Of a stretch of 64,000 bases of DNA, positions 50,891 to 62,302 are shown one piece after another. Below the pieces are notes generated by a model. The model was not told the DNA's origin, did not search any database, and saw nothing but the letters and a program-made list of their open reading frames with translations. How positions within the stretch are numbered: position 1 is the first letter of the stretch; every line of letters starts with the position of its first letter. Origin of the DNA: Adiantum capillus-veneris (lineage: Eukaryota > Streptophyta > Polypodiopsida > Polypodiales > Pteridaceae); assembly GCA_014529385.2 (NCBI GenBank), contig CM043944.1:86889884-86953883 (forward strand). Reading direction: 5' to 3'. Made by a program: the position numbers and the translations under genes.

Positions 50891-51439
50891 GCCAACCTGT
50901 GCTCAAAAAGGACTTAAAAGAGTCTAAAAGATTCTGTACAATCTGAGTTGAGCTCTTGTTTAGCTAATATGGATTGTACCTGATGGGGAACAAAAGAACA
51001 TGCTTCTTGTGACCTTTAAGTATTATTTGCAGCTTGAAATTGGCCGGCCACTCCCTTGAGAAACTTGCGCTCCTCTTTGGCTATTGTTGAGTCTAACTTT
51101 CAATTTGTCATAGACAGAAAGCATGGTAAATATGTTTGATCATATCGTACACATATTGTACACCAAATAATGTTTTGAGTATGAAAGTGTGGTGAATTTA
51201 CCATATGAGTATGAAAAAAAATATGCACATGCTAATATTGCTAACATCCCTATCCATTGCTGCATGCGTTGTATGGGGTTTTTATCGAGTTAGAGATGTG
51301 GATCATGTTCCAGATGTGTCCCTCTAGTATTTATGGTGTTTTTTTCTAGGCCAACATTTAGTATGAGGAGTTTCTTGAGGAAATTCTAGCTCAAGGAGTC
51401 AAAGTGGGGGGTTTCAATGCACAGGTTGGTTGGAATTCT

Positions 51440-52420
51440 ACCCTAGACCATACATTGGATAGCAAAGGGAGCCACCATGAGACCATAAGCAACAACAAAA
51501 AGCTGTAATGAAAGTTGTAATGAAAGCCATGCATGCTCCAACCGAGCCATGGTATCCAACCCTAGACCATACATTGGCTGGCAAAGGGAGGCACCCTGAG
51601 ACCATAAGCAACAACGAAAAGCCAAGATTGTCTTGACCCTTGGGGTTGCCAGCAAGGATAAAGCCCTTATGGGCCATAATGTTAAGGTTAAGAATAGCAA
51701 GACCAGCACCAGCTGGCTTAAGCAGAAAAGACATTCTATATTGTTAACAGTCCCTTCATTTAGGAGCCCTTTAGGAGGAGGACTTGCAAATAGGGAATAT
51801 TGGCTTTAAAGTTTAAACTTGGATATGTGAGTATTGATTATCACAACACTTGGAATATACTTGCAAACAAGGATTATTCGCTTTAAACTCGGATTTGTGA
51901 GTATTGACTATCGATTTTTACCTTTAGTTCTTCTAGCTATCCATAAAGCTTTCTTTTCTATGTAGTTACAAATATTATAGTCTCAATTTTCCACATGGTC
52001 ATATGGCTTGACAGAGTGTGTTATCTTGAGCTATAGTTTCTTGCCAAGACACTTCTAGCATACCTTGGGGCTGTGTGTCACACATACATAGTGTCTTTAT
52101 TTGTATATAATTACAAATATAGTCTCAATTTGTCACATGGTCATATGGCTTGATCGGGTGTGCCATCTTGAGCTATAGATTTTTACCTTCAGTTCTTTTA
52201 CCTTTCAAAGTGATGGGTCACATTAGGTTAATATAGGATACTTCAGTTCTTCTAGCTATCCATAAGCTTTCTTTCTATGTAGCTACAAATTTTATAGTCT
52301 CAATTTCCTACATGGTCATATGGCTTGACCGGGTGTGTTATTTTGAGCTATAGTTTCTTGCCAAGACACGTCTAGCATACCTTGGGTCTATGTATCACAC
52401 ATACGCAATGTCTTTATTAT
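51440..52420. repeat. Short direct repeats in the TIR element
   Basis: CCCTAGACCATACATTGG...GAGACCATAAGCAACAAC occurs at about 51442 and 51551. CTATGTAG(T/C)TACAAAT...CATGGTCATATGGCTTGA...TTCTTGCCAAGACAC occurs at about 51960 and 52275, with a partial copy at 52105. Confidence 0.75.
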
Positions 52421-52499
52421 GCAGGTCATACCATCACTTTGAAGTTAGATTACTTTGACTCTATTGAGAATGTGTTTGATTTTAATGTGTAAGACAATC

Positions 52500-52895
52500 C
52501 TTAAATCCCACGTGGGAGCCCAAGATGAGGTGGACAATTTTTTTGGAAAAAGAAATTATGTGATGAAAATCCCATGTGGGAGCCCAAGAAAAGGGTGTAT
52601 TGATTTTTTTTATAGAAAGAGGTCTTTGTACAAAGGAGACTAGCGAAATTTTTAGGATTTATATTTTATGTGCAAACTCAAAATTAAATACTGATGGTGC
52701 TTTTTTTGCTTAAGCATAGACGTGCATTCATATCACATATAATTGTTTTTGTTCAAAAAGATTAATCTTTTATTGGAGTTTTTTGTAATGTGTTTTGATT
52801 TGATGATTAAAGTTTTTATGGTTGTTTAAGAGTATACATCATTTGTTATTTAGAGAACAATCCATTTCATATGTGTGCCTTAAATCCCATGTGGG
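52500..52895. repeat. Three copies of the palindrome TCCCAYGTGGGA
   Basis: AAATCCCACGTGGGAGCCCAAGA at 52503, ATCCCATGTGGGAGCCCAAGA at 52569 and AAATCCCATGTGGGAAGCC at 52883. Perfect or near-perfect 12-bp palindromes within 400 bp. Confidence 0.8.
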
Positions 52896-53366
52896 AAGCC
52901 TACTAAGTAGGTGGCTAGTATTATATGTTTTGAGATTGAGATTTGTCTCAGTTTGCAAGGCAAATGCTATTTGTTTTTTGACAAATTACATTGAAACGAT
53001 TGGTTTATTTTAATTTTGTATTCATTATATTTGTTGCTTTTCATGGTTTGTTCTCTTAACATCTATTGCAAATGAAAACACACTACAATGTACACTTCTG
53101 TTCATTTGCAATTCAACATGTATTTTTGCAAAAGAACGTGCTTCTAAAATTGTTATGTTACTAGTATACATAAAATAGTGGGTCATTATATTCCGTACGA
53201 AATCCGTATGAGAGGGGTTGGCTCATTGCGAGAACGTCCGTATCTTGTCCGTATGTAGGGGGGTAGGCTAGCAAGTAAGATACCGTATATAGGGGGGTTT
53301 CTCTAATTTTGATGCACGCAGGTGACATCCCCCCATTACTAATAGTGAATCCCTCGGGCACACAGT

Positions 53367-56030
53367 CAGGTACTTTTGTCAGGAGGTAGAGGTGATCGTT
53401 TTATGCTCACATGTTCGGTCAGACAGGGTTGCCCTCTTGCCCCCTTCCTCTTTTTGTTCTATGTTGAGACGATGAGCAGGTTTTTGGTGTCGCAGCAGGT
53501 TGGTTTACGGGGCTTAGCACTCTCTATTCGGGGAGATGAGCTACTGGACATTGAGTTTGTTGATGACTCAGCCTTGTACTTGGATGGCTAGGAGGCCAAC
53601 CTTCACAGGTGTGAGCAGGCTTTTCGGACCTTCTCTTGTGTATCTGGCGCATTGATCAACTGGAGAAAGATAGTGGCTTTCTCGGTTGGTAGTGCTCCTG
53701 TGCCCGATTAGATGCCAGGCGAGGGTTTCAGGTGGATTCTCCCAGGGATGCAGTTCGGTACTTGGACTGTCAGGTTGGTTTGGACTTGTCTCCCGAGCAG
53801 CAGATTGCTCCCCTCCTCCTGTCTATCAAGAGGAAGTTGTCACATTGGAGCTCCGCATGACTTTCTTCGGCTGACAGAGTTGTAGTGGCCAACCAGGTGC
53901 TGTTGGCTACTATGTGGTACATCACTTCTTGCCGGATCTTCTCGAGTTCTTGTATTAGCCAGGTAGAGCGGCTGATCAAGAATTTCCTTTGGTCAAGGCG
54001 AGACACTCTGACAGCCCGGGCGAAAGTGGCTTGGCAGGTCATCATTCTTCCTTGTTCCCAGGGAGGACTTGGGATCATAGACCCAGCACAGCAGAGTAGA
54101 GCCCTTCTTGGAAAGTTCATCGTCCGAGGTCTTCTTCCAGGTGAGGAGCCCTGGAAGGAGTTCTTGTTACAGCGGCTTCGTGCCAGAGTGCCTCAGGCAG
54201 GAGGCCCCTGGCAACCTTCGACCAGATGGATCTTTAAGAGATGCGTAGAGTTGGTTTGAGCAGGAGACTGGAGGATCGCTTCGCTGTGGGGTTGCTACGA
54301 CCTTGGGAGCACTTGCGGCAAGGCCTGGAGCAACGTCAACCTACTTGCACGGAGGAGCGCCTGTGGTGACAGCCCCTTGTTTGGAATCCCATGGTTAGCA
54401 CTCAGAGAGGTCACTTGGTTGGTAGTCGGTCTCATGTTTCCTGGGGTTCCATGGTAGCGGGTCCAACACGCTCTTTAGGTGACTGGTTATAGTTTTCAGG
54501 CTTGTCAAAGGAGCCACAGGGCTTTCAGCCTACAGGGCATGAGAGGGATGCACAACATGTGCCAAGAAATCTCGAAGGCAATACGAGCTGAGTGGCTCAT
54601 GCCTCTTGAGTGAGCAGCGCCCAGATGGATGGGAGCCTTCATGCGACTGGAGGTTCTCATCTAGTTTGGGCTTGCTCAGAGACTGTTCCCTCCCTGTTCT
54701 TCGAGCTACAGGGTGAGGGACGCTTACAACGAGTTGCAGTAGAGGCCCCGCAGGTGGCGGAGTGCTGTTTTCAGAGGATCCGAGTGGTGGGCATCTGTGG
54801 GAGGACTTCTGTCATCGATCTTGACCCAACTGATCTTGCGAGTGGACACTGGAGACTGTGGGCTTGGGAGTGTTGTCCACTGGCACGAGTACAGTGGGAT
54901 CCTGATGAGTGGATTTGGAGGGACCCTTTCTCTTCTGCAGATCACCCAGGTGTCCCTTTCTTTAAGTACACTGTTCGAGGGACGTCACATACTGGCAGCA
55001 CAGAGAGGCTCGCCCTGCTGTAGCACCTCATTGGTAGGAGGAGGGTCTCACAGCTGAGCTCTTGACAGCTTTTGGGAGAGGTTGTGGGACTCTAGACTGC
55101 CGAGGCGAGTCACTTTGTTTCAGTGGCCGATCGCACACAGAGCTACAACAGTTGGGAGCTGGCTGGTGCATAGTGACCTCTCGTCCGCATGCACAGTTTG
55201 TGACCACCTTGTGGAGAGTCAACGTCACTGTCTTTGGGACTGTCCCTTGGCACAGCAGGTGTGGCTTCGTGTTCTTCGGAGCTACAACAGTTGGGAGCTG
55301 GCTGGTGTATAGTGACCTCTCGTCCGCATGAACAGTTTGTGACCACCTTGTGGAGAGTCAACGTCACTGTCTTTGGGACTGTCCCTTGGCACAGCAGGTG
55401 TGGCTTCGTGTTCTTCAGCTGATGCTCGCTCTTTCCATGGCTCGGTAGTACACTTGGGGCAGCCCCTTGGTCCACTCTCACGGGCCTGGCACTTCAGTTT
55501 GAGCTATCATCCACCAACAAGATGATAGTGATGTAGGGGGGGGTGACCTACACTCCAGCCTGCCATAGAGCTTACTCAACATGAGTGGTGCAGTGAGAGA
55601 GAGGTGTGTTGGGAGCTCATCAGTGGCATGACACTCTGGTTCATCTGGCGGGCCCGTTGCTTCCGTATCTTCGAGGCTCGCCCTGTACCACCAGCAGAGA
55701 CCGTTCGGGATCTTTGGCTTGAGCTGGTTCATATTCTCAGAGGACAATTGGAGAGACTCTAGGGCAGTTCTGACCGCATGCGGGAGCGCAGAGAGGCTTC
55801 CCTTCGACTTTGGCGTCCTGGGCCATTCTTCACCATGATCCAGGGTGTGCTCCTATGGCACTACCGTCCACCTGTGTGGCTCTTCCCTCCTTTCATTCCC
55901 TGATCTAGCCTCATTGTACATATGTTGTTTGGGAGAGTCTACTCATCATGATTGTTGTAGTCCTCTCTTGTAGAGGAGGTTGTAGCCCTATGGGCAGTTT
56001 CATTAACTAATAGCGGGATCTTTTTCTTGG
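53367..56030 (+). pseudogene. L1-type LINE 2 ORF2, second part
   Basis: Resumes exactly where 45168 stopped: SGGRGDRFMLTCSVRQGCPLAPFLF, then EFVDDSALYLDG (the catalytic FADD is FVDD here). Then VANQVLLATMWYITSC, VAWQVIILPCSQGGLGI and the C-terminal zinc region, whose CxxC/His residues fall across frames near 54790-55420. A block of about 142 bp (55138-55279) is tandemly duplicated. Several stops. Confidence 0.8.
55138..55420. repeat. About 142-bp tandem duplication in LINE 2 ORF2
   Basis: GAGCTACAACAGTTGGGAGC...GGTGTGGCTTCGTGTTCTTC occurs twice in a row, with only small differences. Confidence 0.85.
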
Positions 56031-56037
56031 AAAAAAA

Positions 56038-56054
56038 AAACATACCTTTAACTG
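56038..56054. repeat. Target-site duplication, right copy (L1-type LINE 2)
   Basis: AAACATACCTTTAACTG directly after the A-run; perfect match to 40861-40877. Confidence 0.9.
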
Positions 56055-56079
56055 GCTTGGTATGATGGGTTTGACCTCC

Positions 56080-56310
56080 TTTAGAACTCTTGCAAGCTTG
56101 ATTTAAAGATAATTGGCTTATTACGGGCATAGAGATGACCCAACAAGGCTCAACCTAGGGAGGCAAGAACTTGAGCCAAGGGCTCGGATTGGACCAGTGT
56201 GGATTGGGGATCCGTATTATGGTTAGGGCTAGGAGGCGGCCTATATATAGGTTGGTAAAGTTATGGATCCGGCATCTCAATCTCCTAGGTCTTATATTGG
56301 TATTAGAGCA
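56080..56310 (+). mobile_element. LTR remnant with PBS
   Basis: CCTATATATAGG at 56240 is a likely TATA box. TGGTATTAGAGCAC at 56297-56310 is a tRNA-Met type PBS. The LTR left end was not defined. The following 600 bp may be a decayed gag leader. Confidence 0.45.
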
Positions 56311-56940
56311 CAGGGGAGAAGGGAGAAGGGCAGAGGGGTAGCCATAGAGGAGAGGGAAAGGAAACAAGGATGCATGCCATGACTTGCACGACCTCTTCTC
56401 TCTCTCGCTCTCTCTTGGGTTGAAGACAGAGGTCTTGTGCAACTTCCCTTGCAGGACCAATAGTGGGTAGAGGACGGGGGGGAGGTAGCGGGAGCAGCCC
56501 CTTGCATTGAAGATGCCTCATGGTAGACTTGCATCAAAACAGACAAGCTCGATCTAAGGAGTTTTGCGGTGTAATTTGATCGCTTGCAGAGGGCCATCAG
56601 AACAGTCGGCTATTCTCCCTTCGTTATTGGCACAGTTGGCCATTGCGGCTAAATCGAAAACTTAGTATTTTTTTGGTATTTTTTGTTTTTAGCCATACCC
56701 AACTAAGACGATGCACAATACTTGGAAAACTTCGAACATGCAATGATTCAAGCACAGCGGCATGCACTCACATGCAAGGCATGTGGGCAGTAGAGTAGCA
56801 CCTTCAAATTTGCAGGCAGCAGGCACTCGAAATTGAAGTTGGCAAAGACAAGGCCGAAATCAACAACTAGAGTGCTCCGTTAGCCGTAGAGTCCGAGGGT
56901 AAGAGAAAACAAGAACCTCCAAAAGACAAAAACTTGGGGG
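56310..56940 (+). other. Possible retroelement leader, no clear gene
   Basis: Open frames on the minus strand are unsupported by motifs. Plus-strand text shows only broken frames. Confidence 0.3.
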
Positions 56941-56942
<2 letters not shown>

Positions 56943-57001
<59 letters not shown>

Positions 57002-57110
57002 ATTATCGTCTTCGATGGACAAATATGACCTGTAGGACCAAAGGTATACGTGATTTTTTATTATCGTTTTGGGTGGTAAATATGATGTATGGGACCAAAA
57101 GATACATGGG
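56943..57110 (-). mobile_element. (GA)n with two diverged LINE 3' ends in tandem
   Basis: (GA)n at 56943-56994, then ATTTTTTATTATCGTCTTCG...ACCTGTAGGACCAAAGG, then a second copy ATTTTTTATTATCGTTTTGG...GTATGGGACCAAAAG. On the minus strand each reads GGTCC(C/T)A(C/T)A... to ...ATAATAAAAAAT, matching the layout of the LINE A/B 3' end next to CT repeats. Confidence 0.6.
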
Positions 57111-57880
57111 ATGAACTATATGGATAAGTGACTCTCAATGCTCAAGGATTATGTGACGAGACATAGTGGAGAGCCCACGCTATGGCTGGAGCGGAATGTA
57201 TGTAGGTATAGGTCATGGTTGAAAATGTGAGAAGCAGATTCAAAATTCGAAGGTGAATTCTTTCCAATCTAATTCATCACAAATATGAATGTGTTCATGA
57301 TGCTCAATAAAAAGTCTACCAAATACTACAAACCATCAAGTTTGCAATTTTGGAGGACAATATTGGTCATTGAATTTTGGATTATCTGCTTTCAATCGCA
57401 TAAGAGCTTCTATACCACTCTTGAACTTGTGAAGAGCTTCGCTTAGAACGTGTGCATCCCAGCCTCTTTTTACGACATTCCAGTCATTCTATTTCACAAT
57501 GTCCCAACAAAACTATCTCTTCAAGACTGCATTGCAGACCCAAATCAAAGTGAAACAATCAACAGCGACAATTCCTATTGATCCTATTCCTATTGATCCT
57601 ATTCCTATTGATCCTGTCTTGGCTCTTAAGGTGTTTGCACGGAGCATTAAGACCCATATTGAAATCTTAGCAAGCTCTTTCAAACCAAAAGGCAGCTGTC
57701 GATATTTGGTAATCACAAGGTACCTCATAGCGATCCATAGTTACATGCATACGCCCCCCTCTAGATGCCAGTGAGGCATCCTCTCCTTCTTGTCGTAACT
57801 CTTCTAAATCTTTCTCGAGCAAAATATTGAAAACTATATATGCCATTTAAAAATTTCTCAAGTAAATAAATTTATGAAAG

Positions 57881-57943
<63 letters not shown>

Positions 57944-58450
57944 GCCACTGATTGCCGTGGTTCAAAGGTGTACCTCGAAAGAATGAGATACCGATCGTAG
58001 TGCTTCAGCGGGGTACCTTGCCGAAAACCACGAGGAGGGTTAGAGGTTTGTCAAGCTCAATGTTCGTAATCATACAATATGTCAATGTTATTAATTGTTT
58101 GTTGTTCCAATTTTTATGTTTCAAACAAAACAAAACATGAAAGTTTTCTTGCACGGGGGAGTTTGCACAGTCCTCCCCAATTTTAATAATACGAGGGAAC
58201 GTGCCATTTCCACGGCAGTGTGCAATTCTCAGTATGTTCATTAACTGCGTTCGCAGTGTCAAAAATCATAGAATGATAATGCTTACTCATCGCGCGATTG
58301 AATGTCTGTCGTTGATGCACCTTGCATCAACGATGCTGGGCATCTCTTGCTCTTAACCCGCTGCAAGAGACGACAATGGAGGATGAAGGAGATAAGCTTG
58401 TGACTATTTGGGTGGAGGAACTTTAGGAAGAAGCGGGAATTTTTATATTT
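57110..58450. other. No gene recognised; short repeats
   Basis: ATTCCTATTGATCCT is repeated three times at about 57570-57614. (GA)n at 57887-57942. No coding motif on either strand. Confidence 0.4.
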
Positions 58451-58454
58451 CAGC

Positions 58455-59760
58455 TTGTGTCAATTCAAAGCCTATCAAAATGCACTCGTCGCTTCATACG
58501 TCGAAATCTGGTGGAAGCAAGAACGATGGTGCTCAACTGTGAAAGGCACTTTGCATCTGATGAAAACAGCCAAGCACTTCCTGGCCCTAATCTTGTTGGG
58601 CATATCCTGCAATCAATGCATTCCAAGAGACTGCATCCCAGGCATAAAGCTCGTTAAGAATTTGTTGTGCTTCGGAAAGTACACTACACTTGGCATACAT
58701 GTCAACCAAAGCATTACCAAGCACGACATTTTTGTTGAACAGTCCTCGACTAACAAGCTCATCATGAATTTGTTTTCCTGTGTCGACGTCTTTCAAAGTG
58801 TCACATGCCTTCAAAATGCAAGCATAGGTGAGTGCATCTGGAGAGAAACCCTCGCTTCGTACATCCCAATGCTTCTTGGCCCTACCCCTGTTGGGCATAA
58901 CCTGCAATCAATGCATTCCAAGAGACCGCATCTCGTTCAGGAAGCTTATCAAGAACTTGTTGAGCTTTCAAAAGTACACCACGCTTGGCATACATACCAA
59001 ATCATTACCAAGCATGACAGTTCTTTACAACAACCCTTGATTGACAATCTCATCGTGAATTTGTTTGCCCATACAATGTCTCACATAATGCCACAAGCCT
59101 TCAAAATGCAAGCATAGGTGACTGCATCTGGAGAGAAACCCTCACTTCGCATACAATGGAAACAATTCAAAGCTTCCTAGCCCTGGCCTTGTTGGGCATA
59201 TACTGCAATTAATGCAGTCCAAGAGATGACATCCCGGTTGGGAAGCTCATCCAAAATACACCACAATTAGCATACATGTATACCAACGCATTGCCAAGCA
59301 CGACATTCTTCTCCAACAACCTCTGATTAGCAATCTCGTCATGAATTTGTTTACCCAGATCAACGTCTTGAATAATACTGCATGCCTTCAAGGCACAAGC
59401 ATAGGTGACCGCATCCGGAGAGAGGCCCTCGCTTCGCAAGCGATGAAAACAGCCTAGAGCTTCGTGACCCTGCCCATATTGGGCATATCGTGCAATAAGT
59501 GCAGTCCGACCGACGACATTCTAGACTGGAAGCTCATCAACAACTTGTTGTGCCCTGACAAGTGCACCGGACTTAACATACATACTGGCCAACAAGCTCT
59601 ATAACCAGCGAACTGCTTGTGGAGAAGATCGAACTGCTCTTGAGTGTGCCACGTGGGTTACTGAGAGGCCAGGGATGCGATTTCCAAAACTTGTTGTGCT
59701 TTCCAAAGTACACCACAATTAGCATACATGTATACCAACGCATTGCCAAGCACGACATTC
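58455..59760 (-). pseudogene. PPR (PLS-type) gene fragments
   Basis: Minus-strand pieces: 58907-58587 (RSEGFSPDALTYACILKACD, GKQIHDELVSRGLF, VLGNALVDMYAKC, AVSWNALIAGYAQQ), a weaker copy at about 59160-58910, 59439-59209 (RSEGLSPDAVTYACALKACS...KQIHDEIANQ...GNALVYMYANC) and 59758-59573. These are consecutive 35-residue-type PPR units of the organelle RNA-editing/processing family. Repeated frameshifts and in-frame losses mark a pseudogene. Confidence 0.8.
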
Positions 59761-59892
59761 TTCTCCAACAACCTCTATCATTGACTGCTACTAAGATGTT
59801 TCTTTCTCTGCTTTAGGCAACCTTCGACGAAGTAGCGCAACTGCTCTGAGAGTCGAGAACGGTGGCAATGGATTCTCATCTTCCAGGCTTCT

Positions 59893-60156
59893 GTGACGAC
59901 AATGAACCCATTTGCACTCACTTTCTCTGCGTGCATCAGCCTACAAAGGCTATACTCTATCTGTGCTTCCGTTTCCATGGTTTTCGGCTTTGCTTCACAA
60001 GAACAGACCATCTACCCCCTTGTACACACATGCGCCACCAAGAAAGACCTCCGTTCTGACCGACAGCTTCTCACCCAGATGCTCTACAATGGCCTCAACA
60101 CGTTGTCGGCATTAGCTGATCAGCTCATCCATCGTTTCGCTACATGTGGTACCTTG

Positions 60157-60165
<9 letters not shown>
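59893..60165 (+). pseudogene. PPR N-terminal fragment on the plus strand
   Basis: TIYPLVHTCATKKDLRSDRQLLTQML, LSALADQLIHRFATCGTLW resembles the first PPR units. A (GA)n tract at 60160-60190 breaks it. It is oriented opposite to the neighbouring PPR pieces, so the locus is rearranged. Confidence 0.55.

Positions 60166-60190
<25 letters not shown>
60160..60190. repeat. (GA)n tract in the PPR fragment
   Basis: About 30 bp of GA after GGTACCTTGTG. Confidence 0.9.
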
Positions 60191-60193
<3 letters not shown>

Positions 60194-60290
60194 GGAGTTG
60201 TTTGTGCTGTCGCGCCACACCAAGTATGGCGACATTATGGAGAGGAATGATGTCGTTTGACACCCCCTTTTTTTGTGTTTGCAAACATAG

Positions 60291-60874
60291 GTAAGCTAAC
60301 CTGGTGGTGAGCCGGCAATAGCGCGTTAGTGTTTCAGGGCTATATAGGCTGTGACAAAGGGTGGTGGCCAGCTTCACTGTAGCTAGTGGTGGTCGTCATA
60401 GGGAGCGTCGATAGCGGGGAGACAACAGCTGATAACACATGGCGGTGTTAGCGCAAGGTGTAGGGTGGCTATTAACATAGCACTCACGTCATCAGCTCAA
60501 CAACAAGAGAGCATCAAAGGATAGCGAGAGCATGCTAGCTATGGAGGAGCAGCATACCAAGGGGCAGTGAGGGTCAACAGAGGTAAGCTAACCTGGTGGT
60601 GAGTCGGCAACAACGCGTTAGTGTTTCAGGGCTATATAGGCTGTGACAAAGGGTGGTGGCCAGCTTGACTGTAGCTAGTGGTGGTTGTCATTGAGAGCGT
60701 CGATAGCGGGGAGACAACAGCTGATAACACATGGCGGTGTTAGCGCAAGGTGTAGGGTGGCCATTAACATAGCAATCACGTCATCAGTTCAATAGCAAGA
60801 GGGCATCAAAGGATAGTGAGAGCATGCTAGCTATGGAGGAGTAGCATACCAAGGGGCAGTGAGGGCGACGCTGG
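60291..60874. repeat. 292-bp tandem duplication
   Basis: GTAAGCTAACCTGGTGGTGAG starts at 60291 and again at 60583. The two units differ at a few positions only. No open frame of note. Confidence 0.9.
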
Positions 60875-61440
60875 GTGGGCGGCAACAGAATGCTTTGCTT
60901 TATTTTATTCACTTGGCAGTTGGTAGCTTTTGACGGCGTAGTTGTTTTTAGAGCGTTTCATCGCAGTGGATTTTTTCTTTTAATAAAGTAGTGACGTGGG
61001 TTTCCCCTAAAAACATGTTGGATGCAACGTATCGATATTAGTTTGAACAAAAATAACTAACCGGCCAGGCCGAGCATCTTGAATGTGCATACCAAAGGCC
61101 TTGCCTGTACCTACATGCCATAATGCTAGGCAATTTTGCCTATCCTAGTGACGTCACGAAAATGCCAGTTATGCTCAAGATCAGTTATGCCTTATATTTT
61201 TGATAGACTTCTAGGAAGAAAGGATTCATTTTAAAACATACGGCATAGTAGTTTCCAAAGTTTGGAATATGTTATCAACGTATGAACTTGGACAAACTTG
61301 CCAAGATGTCTGTCGTTTTTCAAATCACACGAGGGCGTATATGATACATATGCTAACTCACTCGAGTAGCAAATATGGCTATGAGACAGATTTAAGCAAG
61401 TTTTAACTGACGACAACAAGGCAACTAGGTTAGCCAATTT
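60875..61440. other. No feature recognised
   Basis: Possibly the 3' end or LTR of the minus-strand Ty3 element, but no PPT or LTR terminus was convincing. Confidence 0.35.
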
Positions 61441-61447
61441 CAAGTTT

Positions 61448-62302
61448 TCATGTGCTAGATTCATGGGTAACCGGCAAAGACGAGTTAACCACCTTGGCTT
61501 GTGAATGTTGGCTATCCTTCAACTTTGCTAGAGTTTGCAACGTAGGTGACTTTGCTTGAATGATAGGGGTAAGAGTCGGTGGTCGCGTCGTGACACTACC
61601 AGTATCCCAATCAATAGTGCATTTGGTTGCCAACATCCACGTGCGTCCCAGGTTTACGTTGCCTTCCATAGCTCCTGCGGGCATGACTAGAAACCTCTGT
61701 ACTATGCTTCCATTGTCATAGACAACAGGGGTCTGAAGGACTCCAAGAATAGCAGTTTTCTTTTTATTAATGCCTTTGACCTGCATCGTACTCGAGGATA
61801 GGGTCGGTTTTCCTAATTGACACCAAACTCCATAGGATAACAAATTGTGTTTAGCTCCCGTATCTAATAAGGCATTGTATAGTACTTTCCCATAGGGGCT
61901 ATTTAGCTCAATTGGGTATCGTAGGGGTGGCTCAGATTCTAATGAGTCTTCATCCGTGTCCTCGAAAAATGCTTGCGTGATTCCCAGATTAGCCTCTCGT
62001 TGGCGTCTAAGACGTTGTTGTCGTTCTCGAACCTCAACTCTTGCTTGGATCTTTTTAAGCTCTGCTTGTTCCTTGGCAGCCTTCTTTTGATGGATGGCTT
62101 GCAACTCTTCCTGGCTTAGAGGATCATAATATCTTTTGAATTTACTCCCATTAAGGAATCCAATGGTTTCAACTCCATCTAGAGTCTCCACACGAATGGT
62201 ACCTTGCGAGGTAATTTCACACACTCGATATGGTCCCTTACCAGCGTATTTCAATTTCTTCTTTTCATTATGTACCCCCGTACATAAGAACTTTATCACC
62301 AA
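61448..62302 (-). pseudogene. Ty3 integrase GPY/F end, coiled-coil linker and aspartic-protease-like domain
   Basis: One frame of 284 codons. It begins with the integrase C-terminus (NEKKKLKYAGKGPYRV...GFLNGSKFKRYYDP: GPY/F module). Then comes a Lys/Glu/Gln/Arg-rich linker (EELQAIHQKKAAKEQAELKK). Last is a retropepsin-like domain: VLYNALLDTGAKHNLLS (catalytic DTG), KKKTAILGVLQTPVV, QRFLVMPAGA and NVNLGRTWMLATKCTIDW (the LGR.W motif of Ty3 proteases). Protease normally lies before RT; here it is downstream of integrase in the same frame. The frame joins the integrase frame above through a one-base shift in a G-run at about 62275. Confidence 0.75.

Larger units (their letters stand above)
45169..53358. 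mobile_element. 8.2-kb TIR element carrying host gene fragments
   Basis: The left end is CCCAGGGGATTCACT. The right end, reverse-complemented, is CCCGAGGGATTCACT (13 of 15 identical). Subterminal regions on both sides repeat CCGTAC/CCGTAT and ATAGGGG motifs. The 8-9 bp target duplication points to hAT- or Mutator-like transposons. No transposase was recognised, so it is probably non-autonomous. Inside are kinesin and polygalacturonase gene fragments, LINE tails and LTR-like pieces, making it a Pack-type (gene-capturing) element. Confidence 0.7.
40878..56037 (+). mobile_element. L1-type LINE, copy 2 (plus strand), interrupted at 45169-53362
   Basis: The C-rich 5' leader (with a poly-C run at 40931-40957) is followed by ORF1 (41297 onward) and ORF2 (43222 onward). 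ORF2 stops at a foreign insert at 45169 and resumes at about 53363. The element ends in a poly(A) tail at 56031-56040, flanked by a perfect 17-bp target duplication. Without the insert it is about 7.0 kb, like copy 1. Stops and frameshifts throughout. Confidence 0.9.

Noticed and set aside
45184-53343. CACTA-type transposon reading (CACTG...TAGTG ends)
   Set aside because: The 3-bp flanks would be ATT and AAT, which do not match. The longer CCC..GGGATTCACT ends with an 8-9 bp duplication fit better.
57499-57774. Open frame with IPIDP repeats
   Set aside because: A 15-bp tandem repeat in an otherwise featureless frame; no family or splice support.
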